The position numbers were made by a program, and so were the translations under genes. Shown in pieces: positions 21,742-35,300 of a stretch of 64,000 nucleotides of DNA (positions are counted from its first letter, which is position 1; each line of letters begins with the position of its first letter). The notes below the pieces were generated by a model that worked only from the letters and a program-made list of their open reading frames with translations, did not search any database and had not been told where the DNA came from. Source of the DNA: Malus domestica (Eukaryota; Streptophyta; Magnoliopsida; Rosales; Rosaceae); the NCBI RefSeq assembly GCF_042453785.1, contig NC_091675.1:9870501-9934500 (forward strand). The letters are read 5' to 3'.

Positions 21742-23084
21742 GCGTGGTGGTCGGAAGTCGTGGTGGTCGGCAGTGGCTGCTGGCGTTGCTGAGGATATAA
21801 TAGTTACCCATTTATATTTTGTTTTGGTTGCTAATTGAAATTCATGGTTATATTAGCCTTTTGTTTCGTTTTAGTTAGGGCTTGTAGTCTGTTCATTTTT
21901 TTTGTTTACAATATTTTGTTTTCGTTGTCGGGAGATCGGTGTTTGGAATTCCACTGTAATATTACCGTACTGGTTATTGATGGAAGAAAAACCAAACTAT
22001 TGGTTTATGTAATATCTGAGGATTTCGATTCTATTGTTGTGCAGTGCTTTTGCTCTTCTTAGAGGAGAGATTTTTCAGTGCCGGGAACACGGTTAGTAGA
22101 TTGGGTATATTGGTTGAAATTTAAAAAAAAAAAAAAAATCAAACCATTGTGTTATGACATTTGATGTATCGAGCAATGTTTTCAGCTTATTGAAAAATTT
22201 CTCTACTCAGAGGTACTCTCAGCCTCTTTTATTTAGTGATTCGGGGACATAATTAGTAATTAATCCTCGTATGTTTTCCCATAATATGATTGGTTCATAA
22301 TTTATTTTATGAAAATAAAAGTTAGAAGTTCAAAGCTCAACTTTACTTTTCGTTTTATTTATAAAAATAAATAAATACAAGAGCATGACTTGCTAGGATA
22401 GGAGCTAGCATTTTAAGCTTGATATACCGTGTGATCGATGCCCTTATAATTCCTTGTGTCTAGACCCTAGTGGGTGTCGGAAATTGAATTAGAGTCTTAT
22501 CTACAAGACAAAACTAGATGGTGGTCAAGTTGACGTGAGAGCCATTTTATAGTGTTAAAAAAAAAAAAAAATCAGAGGTGAAACCTTGTAGCAATGGGAA
22601 ATGCCTCGCAACATAAATGTTTTTATGGTCACTTATTAACTAGTCATCCATCTGATGATCGAAAAATGTTGTTAAGGTTTTAATTTCGATCTTTGATATC
22701 AATTTCAATCAAATTCAAGGACGGATGATTACAAATTTTTAATCACCGAGTGACCAAGAGAATAAGACTCTGCCACGTAATTAGGGAGTGAAATTTATTG
22801 AGGGGAAAGGGTTGCTTAGATTAGGTGAAGACAGTTAATTAGCAGATGTTGACTCCGGGGAGATAGAGCGAGTCCCTGGGATTTTTAATTGCTCAAAATC
22901 AACCAAAGCTAACACTCCCTCTTCACCTGCCTATTTTTCTGCCCTCTTTTTTCCTTTGTTTTGTTTCTCCTTTTTTCTTTCTATTTTTCTGCGCTCTTTT
23001 TTCCTTTGTTTTGTTTTAGCCCATTCAAAAACCAAAATCCTCCAAAAGCTATCTCTCTCTCTCTCTCACCAATCAATCACTAAT
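21742..23084. other. Methyltransferase 3' UTR, intergenic DNA and NF-YB leader
   Basis: Contains poly-A runs (22121-22138, 22557-22571) and no gene. The last part is a pyrimidine-rich leader with a 36-bp direct duplication (22931-22966 and 22981-23016) and a CT repeat at 23051-23067. Confidence 0.5.
22931..23016 (+). repeat. 36-bp direct duplication in the NF-YB7 leader
   Basis: CTATTTTTCTGCCCTCTTTT at 22931 and CTATTTTTCTGCGCTCTTTT at 22981 begin two copies that continue for 36 bp with one mismatch, offset by 50 bp. They lie 70-155 bp before the ATG. Confidence 0.7.
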
Positions 23085-23795
23085 ATGAAAAGGGAAACGG
23101 ATGATGAGAGGCTATATGTGCCAAGTGGAGGAGGAGGAAGCCCAGAAACCCCATGCAGTTTAAAGAGCAGTACTACTGCTACTGCATGTGCAAGTGCTAG
23201 TAACAACAACAACAATCACCAACACCACAACCACCACAACAAAGAACAAGATAGGTTCCTTCCCATCGCCAACGTCGGTCGCATTATGAAGAAAGTGATT
23301 CCGGGCAACGGAAAAATCTCAAAAGATGCAAAGGAAACTGTCCAAGAATGCGTCTCCGAGTTCATCAGCTTCGTTACAGGAGAAGCATCCGACAAATGCC
23401 AAAGAGAAAAGCGCAAGACCATCAACGGCGAGGACATCATTTGGGCTATCACAACGCTCGGGTTCGAGGATTATGTACATCCATTAAAATCGTACCTCCA
23501 TAAATATAGAGATCTCGAAGGAGAAAAGCTAAACGTTCCAAAGCAACAAAGATCGGAGCAAAGGCTGCACCAGCAACAACAACAACCAGATCAACAGGAT
23601 CATCACAACCAAACTTTACTACCTTACGATAATAATAGTAGTAGCAGTGTATATTCTTCGACGACGAATGTCATATCTCAGCCGTCATTCATGGCTGATC
23701 ATCATCAGGCCTTTTCTTTGCCTTTCTCCCCAAGTTCAATTCAAAAACAGTTTCAGCCACAACAGGATCAGATTGATTCAGTGGGGCATTGGTAA
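23085..23795 (+). CDS. NFYB7: Nuclear factor Y subunit B, NF-YB7-type
   Basis: Single-exon gene of 236 codons. I chose the ATG at 23085 because the upstream in-frame extension is a hydrophobic leader read-through with no family match. A Ser/Asn/His-rich N-terminus (1-54) precedes the histone-fold CCAAT-binding domain (about 55-146: [10 protein letters not shown] start, [10 protein letters not shown] centre). A Gln/His-rich tail follows, ending Gly-His-Trp. The Lys at about residue 80, where LEC1-type proteins have Asp, marks it as non-LEC1. The closest known member is NF-YB7, by domain sequence and tail style. NF-YB pairs with NF-YC and joins NF-YA to bind CCAAT promoters in the nucleus. Confidence 0.9.
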   Translation: MKRETDDERLYVPSGGGGSPETPCSLKSSTTATACASASNNNNNHQHHNHHNKEQDRFLPIANVGRIMKKVIPGNGKISKDAKETVQECVSEFISFVTGEASDKCQREKRKTINGEDIIWAITTLGFEDYVHPLKSYLHKYRDLEGEKLNVPKQQRSEQRLHQQQQQPDQQDHHNQTLLPYDNNSSSSVYSSTTNVISQPSFMADHHQAFSLPFSPSSIQKQFQPQQDQIDSVGHW

Positions 23796-23867
23796 GAAGA
23801 TATTCAATCGGGCCTTTTCTCTTCGTTGTTGCTTGAGTTTCCCCGGCCTACCTACCCTCCTTATATG

Positions 23868-23932
23868 TACACATATATACATACATATATATATATACAT
23901 ATACATATACATATATATATATATCTATATCG
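23868..23932 (+). repeat. AT/AC microsatellite
   Basis: ATATAC/ATAT repeats just 3' of the NF-YB7 stop, probably in the 3' UTR. Translating this stretch gives spurious Ile/Tyr/His-rich ORFs. Confidence 0.8.
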
Positions 23933-24126
23933 TGCTAATCAATACAAATGTAATTTAATTAATGTTGTTGACAATATATATAAACACTTACGTATGAACT
24001 CAACTCCACCTTGATTGTTTGGATCATAAGGAAGTAAAAGTGTGTATTTAATTGGTAAGAGTTTATGTCTTAGGGTTTTCTTGTAGATAGGATTTGGTTT
24101 CTTTCCTATAAGGATTAATTAGGGTT

Positions 24127-24620
24127 TGTTTGCACCATATCATATCAACCACAAAACCATCAAGTACCTGTCAATTATGAAGCACCATGAATGCACCGAA
24201 GTGTCTCCTACTAAGGCATTCTTGCCGAAGCACATGAACCAACCCTGCAACAAGTGGGAGCCAGCCACAACACGCAACAGCCATGTACCCTTTAACTATC
24301 TCCATAACTAATCATAACGCGACAAGTGACAACATCATATTAGCTACATTCAAACCGACATTGGAAAAGTCAAAAAAGTTCCACCAACTTGCCTTTTTAA
24401 AATGGTAATCTCTACTTCCTTCTAAAGGTAATTGTTATTACTATTCAAAACTATATTTACCATTAAACTCGGCCACATGGTGTTTTAAACACATATTGCT
24501 AACTCAAGCATCGAAGGCTCTTAGGTCGGTACCACACTGATACCCTTCGATACTTATTCTACCTTCCATGCAAGTTGCTTCTCCCTCCTACCCTTGACAA
24601 CTCGATTTTGTGCATCAACA
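24127..24620 (+). mobile_element. Probable solo LTR
   Basis: Starts TGTTTGCACC and ends GATTTTGTGCATCAACA, the same start style and nearly the same last 17 bases as the LTR at 4655-5166, but with an unrelated middle. TAATT follows the right end and also occurs at 24116-24120, six bases before the left TG, so the target duplication is imperfect. No internal region or second LTR is present. Confidence 0.5.
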
Positions 24621-26383
24621 TAATTAGTTGTTTATAAACATAACGTTTTGAAAAGTAAGTTTAATAACATGTATTCTTTTAGAAGTATGGTGTTTTGACC
24701 AATATTGTAGTGTTCTTTATTTTTGTTTGATTGTTGGATTGTGTTTGTTTGAATTGAAAGTAACTGATTGAACTGACTATTATGATGTCTTCAATTTTGT
24801 TTTGGGAAAGTTTATTTGAACTCATATAACCTCTTTCTACACCTAACTTATTCTTTACACCCATATAGTTTTTAATTAAATTATCAATATCCCTTTAAAC
24901 CCAATTTTACTACCTAAACTACCCTCACAAACCTAATATAATATGCAAATTTATCTTTACACCCATTTTAAAAATAAAAATCCAAAATCAATGTTCTACA
25001 ACTTGTTTTCCACAACTCGTTGATTGAGAGTGTAATGTCCATACATATATGGAGTCGTGTTTGATGAATTGGTCAAACAAGCAATCTAGAACCGGGAAGT
25101 GATGTGAGCAGGCAAGATTAAGTGAAGTAATTAACTCATATGTTATGGTGTTTTTGTGCTTATTTGAGATTGAAATGTTAAACCAATATGTTTATTTCTC
25201 TTACAATATAAATCGAGTTGGTTTTAATCCTTGTGTGCTTTATTTGAATTGCATTCCCATTGTTTTTTTCCCATTGCCGCTTCATAAACAAATGCAGTAG
25301 CGTTTTTCAAATGCTTTAATCTCAAGTATTTTCCTCGGTTTTAAGATTAGGTGTATTGGGTGGTGGAATTGTAATCTGTAAATCCATATTCTTAGGCATC
25401 ACTTGGGTTTTAGCCACAGTAATTCAAATCTGCATGAATTAGAGGACTCAAAATCATTTTATGCATACACATAAACTAGTAATAATAATTAACTTAGGCT
25501 CTCCGTTGTTATTGGAACCGGAGGTGAGTATATTGATTAGTGGGTTTATTGATAAATTTTAGTTTCATTTCTGATTTCATCTTGTGTTTTATGGTAATTA
25601 TACAATAGGGTAAAACTCATCATTCACATTTTAAATTTAAGTTGGGTGTAGAGTGAGGTTATATGCGTTTAAATAAAATTTTCCTTTTGTTTTATCTTGG
25701 ACCTATTTCTTTACATGTTTGTATCGCAATTAATCGATCTATTTGGTGCTAGTGGCGCTAACATTCAATCTATGTGACCTAAACCATACGACCACTTACT
25801 ATCATTTCATATTTCTAAATTGACTCAGCAGTTGGTGCTATTGACACAATATACTTGTTAGAAACAACTGTGCCCGGTTTAGTTTTTTGACCAAAGTTGA
25901 CAGTTTTTTTTATGGTTTATTCGTTGTGATTCAGTTTGGTTTCCCGATTCACGGATTTTTATGCTCACTCCTAAATACAACTAGATAAAAATCACACATT
26001 ATATGTGTGTTTAAATACATGATAATTTAAAAAAGAAATTGAAATAAAAATAAAAAAAAGGAGAAAAACACGAAGCGGGAGAGAGAAAGTAGAAGAGTAA
26101 AACTATAGTTATATGTGAGTGAGAAAGAAAAGGAAGCAAAAACTTGTGGCTGGTGTCCTACAAATGGATCAAGATCTACCAGTAAAGCCCAACCCAAAAA
26201 TACAAAAGCAATAACCCGGTTTGGTAAGGCGGGTCGGGTCAGAATCAGAAATGAAAAGGCCCAAAATAAAGAAAAAGGCTCCCTGAAAAATCCCTCCGAA
26301 CAATTGGAGTTGGCGCAAGCGGGAAAATCCAGGAAGTAGAGTTCAATTCGAAGGCGAAATCAAATGGAGGCGGGGCGAGTAGA
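24621..26383. other. Intergenic region upstream of TOP3A
   Basis: AT-rich without a gene. The last 300 bp, rich in A and G with 'GAGAGAGAAAG', is the likely TOP3A promoter and leader. No TATA box stands out, as is common for housekeeping genes. Confidence 0.5.
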
Positions 26384-29300
26384 GTGGTGAAAATGTCAGG
26401 GAGTATTAGGGTGCTGAACGTGGCGGAGAAGCCATCGGTGGCTAAGTCGGTGGCGACATTACTGTCAGGGAACCAAGGGCAAGGGCTGAGAGTGAGGGAA
26501 GGCCGATCCCGCTACAACAAAATCTACGAGTTCAACTACTCAATCAATGGCCGCCCCTGCCACATGCTCGTCACCTCCGTCACCGGCCACCTCATGGAGC
26601 TCGAATTTGAGGACCGCTTTCGAAAGTGGCACGCCTGCGACCCCGCCCTTCTCTTTACCGCTCCCGTCCATAAAAAAGTCCCTGAGGTCAGCTCCTCTCT
26701 CTCTCTCTCTCTCCGTCAAGGATTCTGATATGTTAGGGCTATTTGATTTCTTTACCGTATTCTTACTGGTGTGTTAGGGCAGTAGCAAGAGTAGTGTGTT
26801 AATCTGCAATCGAATATGCAGCAATGTTGGCCTCTGATTTTTGTTTGTGTGGATTGTAAATATAAAAATGTAGGACAAGTTGGATATCAAGAGGACGTTA
26901 GAGGAGGAAGCAAGGAGGTGCCAGTGGCTTGTCTTGTGGCTCGATTGTGATAGAGAAGGAGAAAACATTGCGTTTGAAGTCATAGAAGTATGCACAGCCG
27001 TGAATCGTCATCTTACCATAAGGAGGGCTCGTTTCTCAGCTTTGACTGAAAGGTTCTGGACCTAATTAAATTCCAAATTTTCATTCCTCTTGGTTTCAAG
27101 TAGTCGAACCGCACTGTTTAATTTTATTGTCGTTTCAGGGATATCTATAATGCAGTGCAGAATCTTGTCAACGCAAACAAATTCTTTGCTGATGCAGTGG
27201 ATGCTAGGCAAGTGAGTACCTTTCATTACCCAACTCTCTTTTTGTTGGTCGTAACTTCCAAGTTAGTTTGTTAGGTTATATAAAACCCTATAGACTTTTG
27301 GGAACTACAAATTATGCTCCAGGACACCTACGTTTCTCACCACCCACTATTTGTGGTTAACTCAAGGGATCACTGTTAGTCATATCTTCATACTAACATT
27401 TTGGGTCTATCATTCTTTGGTAACACTGTTTTCCTGTGTCAAATAAAGTTTAATCTTCTTTTCTTTTTTCTGCAGGAAATAGATCTTCGGATTGGTGCTT
27501 CGTTTACTAGGTTTCAGACTATGCTGCTGAGAGATGCATTTGTTATTGATTCCACTGCAAGTGACAGAAATCTTGTTCTAAGTTATGGTCCTTGCCAGGT
27601 ATGTAATTGATTACAAGTTTACAAACTTTAGATCCATAACATATACTGATTTAAATGTCAGAATATTCAATCTGCCTCCCCTTTCAGCACAGTGCCCTAC
27701 AATTATCTATGCTTTATAATTTCCCTTTGTTTGTAGTTCCCTACACTTGGATTTGTTGTGGAGAGATATTGGGAAATACAGTCGCACGAGCCAGAGGAGT
27801 TTTGGACCATAAACTGTTCACACAGATCAGATGAAGGCATTGCTACATTCCATTGGATGTAAATTGTGAAGACTTTGTGTTTCCTTTTCAGCTTCACCAA
27901 CCATTTGAAGTTTAATGATTTTAATACTTTTGCAGGCGTGGACATTTATTTGACTACGCTTGTGCTGTTGTTATTTATGAAATGTGTGTTGAGGAACCTA
28001 CTGCTACTGTAAGTCATGTTGAGTTTGTGTAACATTGCTAATTTTCGTATAACCATTTGCACTCTCCGCTTTAAAATTTCCAAAACACAGGTGACAAAGG
28101 TTAGACAACAGGAGAAGCTGAAAAAGCCTCCAAATCCTCTGAATACAATTCAGCTTGAACAGCGTGCCTCAATATACTTTCGGATGAGTTCTGAACACAC
28201 AATGAAGGTGAGCACATGGGCCACAATGTTGTCTTGATGTATATCTGTTTCTGGGTTACAGGTAAATTGATAAAAAAATCAATGCCAATTGCTTCATAGT
28301 TCTCCTAAAGATTTGACTGTCCTTGTAATTGTTTTGAATCTACAAGGGAAAGAAACTAATAGACTTATCCATAGCATTGAACTTAAGTTACAGGCACTGC
28401 CATTCCTGGTTTTCTACTAAAGTTTGATTTGTGATTCAGATGTATAGTTTATGATTAGAATTTTCAATGGTTGTCTCATAATTTATAATTTTCTATGAAT
28501 CTTCTAGTTGTGACTGAAGCTATTTAGGTCTTAGAGTTTGATGAAATGGGCTGGTTCCGTTGTATGTCAGTAAATGTTTCAGAGGGGTTATTTGCCATTA
28601 TAATATATTCACTTTTCTTCTTCTCCAAAGGGGAGGATAAAAATAATATATTTCTTGTGCAGTAAAGGGGCAACATCCATTTTCTTAAATTCTATTTCAT
28701 ATTCATTTAATAGACATTTGACATGTTTTTGTGGCTGTGGATTTCATCACATTTTACCCCTGCACTCATTCACCCTTACTGATTGTAGGTGGCAGAAGAG
28801 CTGTACCAAGCTGGTTTCATCAGTTATCCTCGTACGGAAACTGATGGCTTCTCTGAAAGGACGGATTTGCGTGTTAGTAACCTTTTCTTCTATTGAGAAT
28901 CACAAACTATGTTACTGGTTCTGGCAGTAGTAACTGTTGAAAAGCATTGAGATTTTGTACAATTTAGGATTTTGATATAGGCTGGGTAAAAGAATTTAAA
29001 AAAACTAATTCAGGAATTGAGGTCAAGCAGATGCAATGTGAGAGCAATGAAGAATTTGGAACAAAGATGGTTAGAGAATAGAGAATGACAGAATTCACAA
29101 AGAAACTATTTCATGTAGGTGGATGCAATAATAAAATGTATGCGTACATTCATGCATACGCACATAGAATCTGTTTATGGCATGAGATCTAATGTTCTCA
29201 TAAAGTGAGTAAGGAGATTGTGGTTGACTTTATTTAAGTATTTTGATTCCATTTAAGATCAAAGTTTTTCATCTCGATAGCATGACCAAGAAAGTCCACG

Positions 29301-32300
29301 CTATATGATCAAGTTACTCTTTTCTTCTCCCACTTGCCACTTTGTGAAAAAATTTAGTGTTGTTGTCCCTTCCTAAGCCTATCAAATTTTGCTCTGTCTT
29401 GAGTGCCTTTCCTTCTTGAAAAGCAGATCTTTGAGACTAAATCTCAATCGATCCCTCTCGATTATAGATGCATGGGCAACTCCCCCCTTTCCTCCTTTCA
29501 ATCTAGTTTTTATGAAGTCTGACTGGAGGGGAGGTTGAATGATAAATTACCAAAATGAGTAGTACTTCTGGAAGTGTCATTTTAACTCGTGGAACATGAA
29601 ATGATTTCTGTTTTGAAGCCTTTAAAGTTCCCCTTTGTATGCCATTTATCATACATTAGCATAATTTGTCATTTTTATTGCCTTTTCACTCTTCGGGGTT
29701 TTAGCCTCATAGAACGCTGTATTGTGTTCATCTCTAGGTTCTTGCAGCTCTATTTTGGTAATATTCCTTTTGCTGCGTGACTGATTAGATGGATCGTAAT
29801 GTAGGCGATTGTGGAAGAACAACAAAGGCATCCTGGATGGGGATCATATGCTCAACGATTGTTGGACCCAGCATCTGGGCTTTGGAAAAACCCTAGCAAT
29901 GGTGGACATGATGACAAGGCCCATCCACCTATCCACCCCACTAAATTTTCTTCTGGAGAATCAGGATGGAGTCAAGATCACCATGTAAGTAGTCTAAGGC
30001 ATGCACTGGTGATAATTTGTTCAGTGCATGTTCTTCAATTGTTCTTTTATTTGATCTAAGCTGAGATATATACTTTATCTTGTATTATTATTATTTTTTT
30101 CTGGTTTCAGAGATTGTATGAGCTGGTTGTTCGCCATTTCCTGGCATGTGTCTCACAGCCAGCTGTAGGGGCAGAAACCACTGTTGAGATTGATATTGCT
30201 GGTGAATTGTTCTCTGCTTCAGGGAGAGTTATACTAGCAGTGAGTTTTCCGTTCCAGTCTTGATTCTTCTTTACTCTTTGGAGTCAAATTTTGGTCTTGC
30301 TGGTTAATATATGTTTTTTATATTTTTTCTTAGTCCCCTGACTAAGTGTTATCTTTTTGTTTTTTGTTTTTGTTCAAATGTTGGAAACTCTGTAACCATT
30401 AAGCTGCCTGTTGACTTTCATGAGAAGTGTTGTCAAGAGTCAAGACTAGGTTTGCCTTGAAAAAATTTGGGTGGTTTGTTTTTTGGCCTACAGTGATCTT
30501 AGTGCCATTTCTTACTAGCTACTTGCACTGGGAATTCTTTAGATGTGTACTTTCTTGTGTTTTGGCTGGCTGAAAAGGGGTGATGGTAGGAGATCTGGTA
30601 GCGCATAAATATAAGAAATGATCAAAACTACTTACATCCCTCTAGTAGAGTTCCAGAAATCACTCGTAGTGTTCTTTGGAGTGAGTCCTAGACTTTTAAA
30701 GACTAGGAAAACATAGTTTGACTAGGACAATACATGAAAATCCTAGACTTTAAAAGACTAAAGTTTGTTTCAAAACATGAATTATCAATTTTGTAGTCCT
30801 TTGGAGTGATCCAAAAATACTTGATTATGTTTGTAAACATGTTTATAGAACTATATATAGAAGTATTGATATCAGCGGAAGTTTCTGCGGAAAATAGCAA
30901 AAGTTGGTTTCCTGACCAATTTCTTGAACCCCGTTTATAAAGGTTTAGCGAAACACTGTATGAGAGTGATCAATATTTTTATGATCTGCATGTGTATATA
31001 AATATGTTTAATACGGTAATACGATGGCCCTGTGGTGGGAGGAGGAAGACTGGCGTTGGAGGGTCACAGTGTCATTGAAAAGAGATGTGTTATCTGGATT
31101 TCTAGGGAAAGGTTTAAAGTAGGGTACTGCCAGCATTTGGCATGGTAAATCCCAAAAATGTATTAACTAAGGGGAATTGAAGTGGGGAAATTGCGAAACA
31201 ATGAATGCTGATGTTCATTGTAGGAGCTTCACGTTTCCATGCTTCTCAAGCTGTACAAATACTTGTGACATTGGCTACTCTGCAGTGGACCCTCTTGTAT
31301 AGCTTATATGGGTGACTTAGGGTTTGAGTTTGAGCGTTTATTTTCTTATTACTAGCATGTGATTCTTTGCTAAGATAAATGAGATGGACCCCATGTCCAG
31401 GACCTTAGACCCATTACCTCTAACTCAGGACCAAAATATGGGTCCCAACACTCCGAATTTGGGACCTGATTTGGGGAACCTGAAATCCATACCAAACCTC
31501 GGACCTGTAACCTTAAGACTCCAGATCCATTTTCTGTTCTACGTTCTTCCTAGTAAGTCTCTTTCTGGGTCCTGAATCAGCTCTAGGCTTAGAAGTTGAA
31601 CAGTATCCTTGGGCCTTGCCGTTTTGTCTTTCCTGCAGTGAGTTTGATATGCTTTCAATGTGTTCGTACATCTTGCATGATTTTTGAATTGTCCGTATGT
31701 GATGGTTTGGCACTACATAATCAATAGTTTTTATATGTTTGGAAAATAAGCAGTACTACATAATCAAGTCTTTATATGTAAATAAGATTGAGTTTTTAAA
31801 TTTTTTATTTAACTCAATCACTTTTTCTTTTCCAGAAAAATTACTTAGACGTTTATCGATTTGAATCATGGGGAGGTTCGTTGCTACCAACATATGAATA
31901 TGGACAACAGGTGTGTTTATTAATCATTAAGCTATGCATCTAAATTTTCAATTGGTGTTCAGTTATTGTTTTATTTCATTCCTGTATATATAATCTCTCT
32001 GTCACCATTTCTCAAGCCTTTTCTCATATCCTATCAGCGAGCTGAAAACCATAACTAGCATATGACTCTAAATATACATCCTACTTAATATGAAATGATT
32101 TCAAGAGAATATGTGTGGTCGAACTGTTAGATCAAGTGATAAAACATGACTGAGTTACCCAAATTATCATGTAAGTCATCAAATTGCAGAGACTAGAAGT
32201 TTGGCTAATGTTATTGGTGATTTATGATGTATGCTTGACCCTTAATTAGGTGAGCATTAACTAAATTGGCCATTGATATGGCTTTAAAATTTCAAGTTTA

Positions 32301-35300
32301 TTTCTAGGATCCCTTATTAATTCAGTGTTTTTTTTTTGTTCTTAAAGATTGAGTATTATTTCATTGAATCAATTTTGTACTTTGAATTCTTGTTTTTTTA
32401 GGGGGCGGATAAAAGGACTGTTGAAATTACATTTTTATTAAGTGCAACGATGGCATAACGGTTCAATGGGTGTGCAAAATTTGTGATTGAAACTCAGATC
32501 ATGTTTTAATCCTTTTAAACACACACACATACACACTGCAGGCAAAAGAAGGGAAAAAAAAATGGGAAGACAAAGATTCTAACAAATTTGCAGTACAGAT
32601 TTTTATGTTATTGAGCCTGTGGTTAACCCTCTGCTTTATGACTGGCCAACAGAAAAGAAAAAGAAATGAAACTGTGACTTATGTTGTAAATTGCATTGTA
32701 AAACCATAGTATGTGTTATACATTAAAACAATAATCATTTATCTTGCAGTTTGTCCCAACAACATTAACTCTTGATTCGGGAGTCACTAGGCCTCCACCA
32801 CTTTTAAGTGAAGCTGATTTGCTGAGTTGTATGGACAAGGTATCGACTCTATGAATTTATCTCTTTAGTAATTTTCTTAGGCAGCTATATTGATTTTTAT
32901 TACTTTTTTCATGCATATACCTTGTCTATGTTATTACATATTTTAAATATATTTATCTAACCTTTTTGTTTGATTTATTAGGAGGGCATTGGCACAGATG
33001 CAACGATGCATGATCACATAAAAAAGCTGCTGGATCGATTTTATGCAACCAAGGACTCAAGCATGCGTTTCTCACCAACCAATCTTGTAACTTTTCTCTG
33101 GCTATAACAATATGCTATATTCTTTCTCCCTCATGTTTAATCTTTGTATGGTTTTCCCGAATGTTGTTTTTTTTTTATTTGGGAGGGAGGGGCTTGCCTA
33201 CTGTTTGCTTCTTGTTGTGAGGGAAACAATTAGTTAATATTAGAAAAAAAGAAGTGGGGAGCAAAATGAATTGGAAGGTTATTTGTAGTTCTCAAAAGGT
33301 CTTCTCAGTAAAATGTCGTGTTGCTCCCATCTAGGTATGATAGCAGAATTTTGGAGTTGGAATAGTCATGAGTCTTTTTTTTTTTTTTTGCACGACTTTT
33401 CCTACTTTCTCGTTTTTTGTTTATCTCACGAAATTTGAAAGGCTAAAGGTTGGGCTTTTTGCTTGGACAATTGCTCATAGTAGGTGAATTCCTATGACAT
33501 GGTATAGAGGAGGAAACCCTGTTGGTATCATTCTCCTGAATGGTGTGTAATGTGCAAAAGTGATGCTGAATGCTTGAACTTCTTTTTATTAGAAGGAGAA
33601 ATTTCATTTTATTAGAAATTCTTTACAGTAGAGTGGACAAGTAATCCACCAGGAGCAGAAAGAAAAAGAACATTTCTTTGTTGTATCCTAGTAGAAAGCT
33701 AGTGGAGTTTGTATTGATAATTTGGCATAATTGCAGGGCGAAGCGTTGGTGATGGGATATGATGACATGGGGTAAGAAATTCAAATTCATCTTCATTTCT
33801 GAAAAATAATATTTGAGTCTTAAACTACTGTTAAGAATCAGCTGCATTTTTTTCTTTCTTGATACAAGCGATAGAGTGAGAGGGGGGAATCGAGCCTAGG
33901 ACCTTTAGTGTAGGGGTAAATGCTCTTAACCATTTGAGCTACAAGCAAGTCCGTTGTGAATCAGTTTCTATTAAACTAGTTTGCTATGGAATCATAATTT
34001 CTTGTTGGGTGGCTTGTTAATGTTTTAGTTTATCCGCAGAAACTAACTAAAGGAGTTATATGAAGATTGATTTTGAATTTTCTTATCATACCTGGAAATC
34101 TGTAAAACATGTTTTATGATCAATGAGATATTTTATAAATGAATGAACCATCGAATGCTAGTAAGAAGGGATATTGTGTGGTTCGGCAGTGGTCCATTTT
34201 AGATTCTGTTAGCAAATGCTGACTAGAGTCCTGGGATATAAATAAAAAAGTAAAGGATTTATACATCATGAAAAATATGATAAAACATTGTGTACCGTTC
34301 AAAATGAAGACTGCCAAAAAATTTAAAAAGTATACAAGGCGTTGACCGTTGAGGTGTAAGTCATTTAGGACTTAAACTACTACAATTTGAAGTATATATG
34401 AAACTATTTCCGATGAAAGTCCTCTTCTCTTTTGGAATTTTTTATGAGAGTTGTATCATATAGATTGTGGATCTTTTGTTCACTACACCTAGTCTTTGTA
34501 CTGTGTTGTATGATTACTGCCAGTAGTTTTTTATTGCTCAGTAAATAAATATATCCAAGATCAGCAAGTCTGTTGAGTGAACTATTGAGGGTTACCTATA
34601 TTCTATCTATCATGAAAAAACCTCATATTTGAAGTTTCAGTTTCTAGTTTACAATGTATGACATGTCAATATGCTTACAAAGCTGTCCAATAATTATTAT
34701 TATATGGTTAGAAGTCTGAAGCTTCAAAGCTCCACATGAAGCTTACTTGCAGATATTTTTTGTTTCACATGATTTTTAATGACTTCATATCTAGAAAGAG
34801 CAATATTTGTTAACTGATGTATGTCTTTTCAAATTCAAGGGGAATCAAATTTATGGGAATCTTTACTTACTAGGTATAAACTGTGGAAACCATACCTTAG
34901 AGCTGTTATGGAGCGTGACATGAAAGCTGTTAGTGAAGGTGCTAAGAGCAAAGCTGAAGTTTTGGAAACTTGCTTGCAGCAAATGAAAGCTTGCTTCCTA
35001 GATGTAAGTTTGTAGTTTGATTTTTCAGTTACTATTTATAGCTTAATTTTCTTTTCTATTCTGATTCTAGTCTTATGCACATAGACAACCATATCATACT
35101 AATTAGACTTTAGAACATATATCGCCTAAAGATGAAACTGTCAGGCTACATTTTGCATGTGGGAAAGAGAACTTGAGAATGGAAAAGTGCTGACTTTCCC
35201 ATGTTTGGTAAGTCCAAGTTTAAGAAATGATTTCCTGGGTCTTGGGAAAATAGGGGGTGGGGAGTGAATCCCTCCACCCCCTTGGTATTCACTTTCCTTC

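Noticed and set aside
22956..23084. N-terminal extension of NF-YB7 starting at 22956
   Set aside because: It translates a pyrimidine-rich leader into a Phe/Ser/Leu run with no family similarity; the ATG at 23085 fits better.
32437..32525. Second SINE-like stretch (TGGCATAACGG box A-like)
   Set aside because: Box A is good but box B is poor and no target duplication was found. Too weak to annotate.
34821..34873. Extended exon 15 of TOP3A starting at about 34840
   Set aside because: It stays open but inserts residues absent from the family; the acceptor at 34873 rebuilds the expected Met-Gly-Tyr-x-Leu-Trp-Lys-Pro junction.
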